A stretch of DNA of 53,184 nt. It comes from CAYTYZ01 sp964442385 (GTDB lineage: Bacteria > Patescibacteriota > Microgenomatia > UBA12405). This document shows, one piece after another, positions 53,167 through 53,184 of the stretch. The DNA is taken from positions 1 to 53,184 of the forward strand of contig CAYTYZ010000008.1 of NCBI GenBank assembly GCA_964442385.1, in the 5' to 3' direction. Below the pieces are notes generated by a model. That model was not told the DNA's origin and made no database searches. It saw only the letters and a program-made list of their open reading frames with translations. The stretch's first letter is position 1, and the number at the start of each line of letters is the position of its first letter. The translations under genes were made by a program, and so were the position numbers.

Positions 53167-53184
53167 GATATATATTAGCTTGTT
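53119..53184 (-). tRNA. 3' part of a tRNA-like gene, cut by the window edge
   Basis: On the minus strand: T-arm GTGGG-TTCGAAT-CCCTC (one mismatch), acceptor 3' strand ACTCTCC, discriminator G. The GGAGAG-type acceptor suggests tRNA-Ser, while CTGTACA in anticodon-loop position would suggest Tyr (GUA). The AT-rich stretch upstream does not make a clear D-arm, so it may be a degenerate or interrupted tRNA. The 5' end lies outside the window. Confidence 0.45.

Overview
The window looks like a scaffold from an uncultivated bacterium of the Candidate Phyla Radiation (Patescibacteria). Microgenomates is my best guess, from gene content only. The signs are an AT-rich, tightly packed genome with many start/stop overlaps, a short valyl-tRNA synthetase (745 aa), a triose-phosphate isomerase of the short archaeal type, tRNA genes without an encoded CCA, a VanW-family envelope protein, a TraC-like ATPase beside a Xer-type recombinase, and many lineage-specific small proteins. 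Three runs of ten N mark scaffold joins (2622-2631, 3957-3966, 48767-48776). Each damages a gene, and the third carries a stray DEAD-box helicase fragment.

Layout. 1-5.8 kb: a cut methyltransferase, a zinc ribbon, a SpoIIM-like protein, a histidine phosphatase, a transglutaminase-like protein, ABC transporter genes and a NUDIX gene with an in-frame TGA. Six copies of a short repeat lie between these genes. 5.8-16.5 kb: accessory DNA with a Fic protein behind three evenly spaced palindromes, secreted and cell-surface proteins, a ClpP-fold protease, a stand-alone FtsK gamma domain, then a mobile-element end (excisionase-like HTH, DUF5659, Cys-rich and SpoVG-like microproteins, large serine recombinase) that stops inside a tRNA-Asn gene. 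16.5-30.9 kb: rpoD, dnaG, an HTH/GHKL-ATPase cassette, a permease, a polyprenyl synthetase, a frameshifted TraC-like ATPase and a Xer-type integrase. 30.9-36 kb: three tRNAs, two bactofilin-like genes, a tandem array of four paralogous ~100-aa proteins and a CPBP membrane protease, with an 80-bp structured repeat closing both the array and the protease gene. 36-53.2 kb: core genes (rplY, valS, a tsaC-tsaE fusion, LemA/TPM, tsaD, vanW-like, RNase HI, a solute-binding protein, tpiA, SPFH, comF) and a tmRNA.

Two styles of gene expression coexist. Most chromosomal and mobile-element genes have a -10 hexamer (TANNNT) only 5-7 nt before the start codon, with no room for a Shine-Dalgarno (SD) site, so they should make leaderless mRNAs. 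I checked about 20 cases base by base and used the rule to choose starts. A minority (22554-24875, 31691-35005, 35514-35771) have long leaders, strong AAGGAG/GGAGG sites and intrinsic terminators. In four of these transcription units a small hairpin begins at the predicted +1. The tandem small-protein array with its membrane protease belongs to this second class and is the best candidate here for an undescribed system.

Core functions fit together as replication and transcription (dnaG, rpoD), translation (valS, rplY, tRNAs, tmRNA, tsaC-E and tsaD for the t6A modification), the envelope (VanW-like, LemA/TPM, SPFH, polyprenyl synthetase) and DNA exchange (TraC-like ATPase, Xer-type recombinase, ComF).
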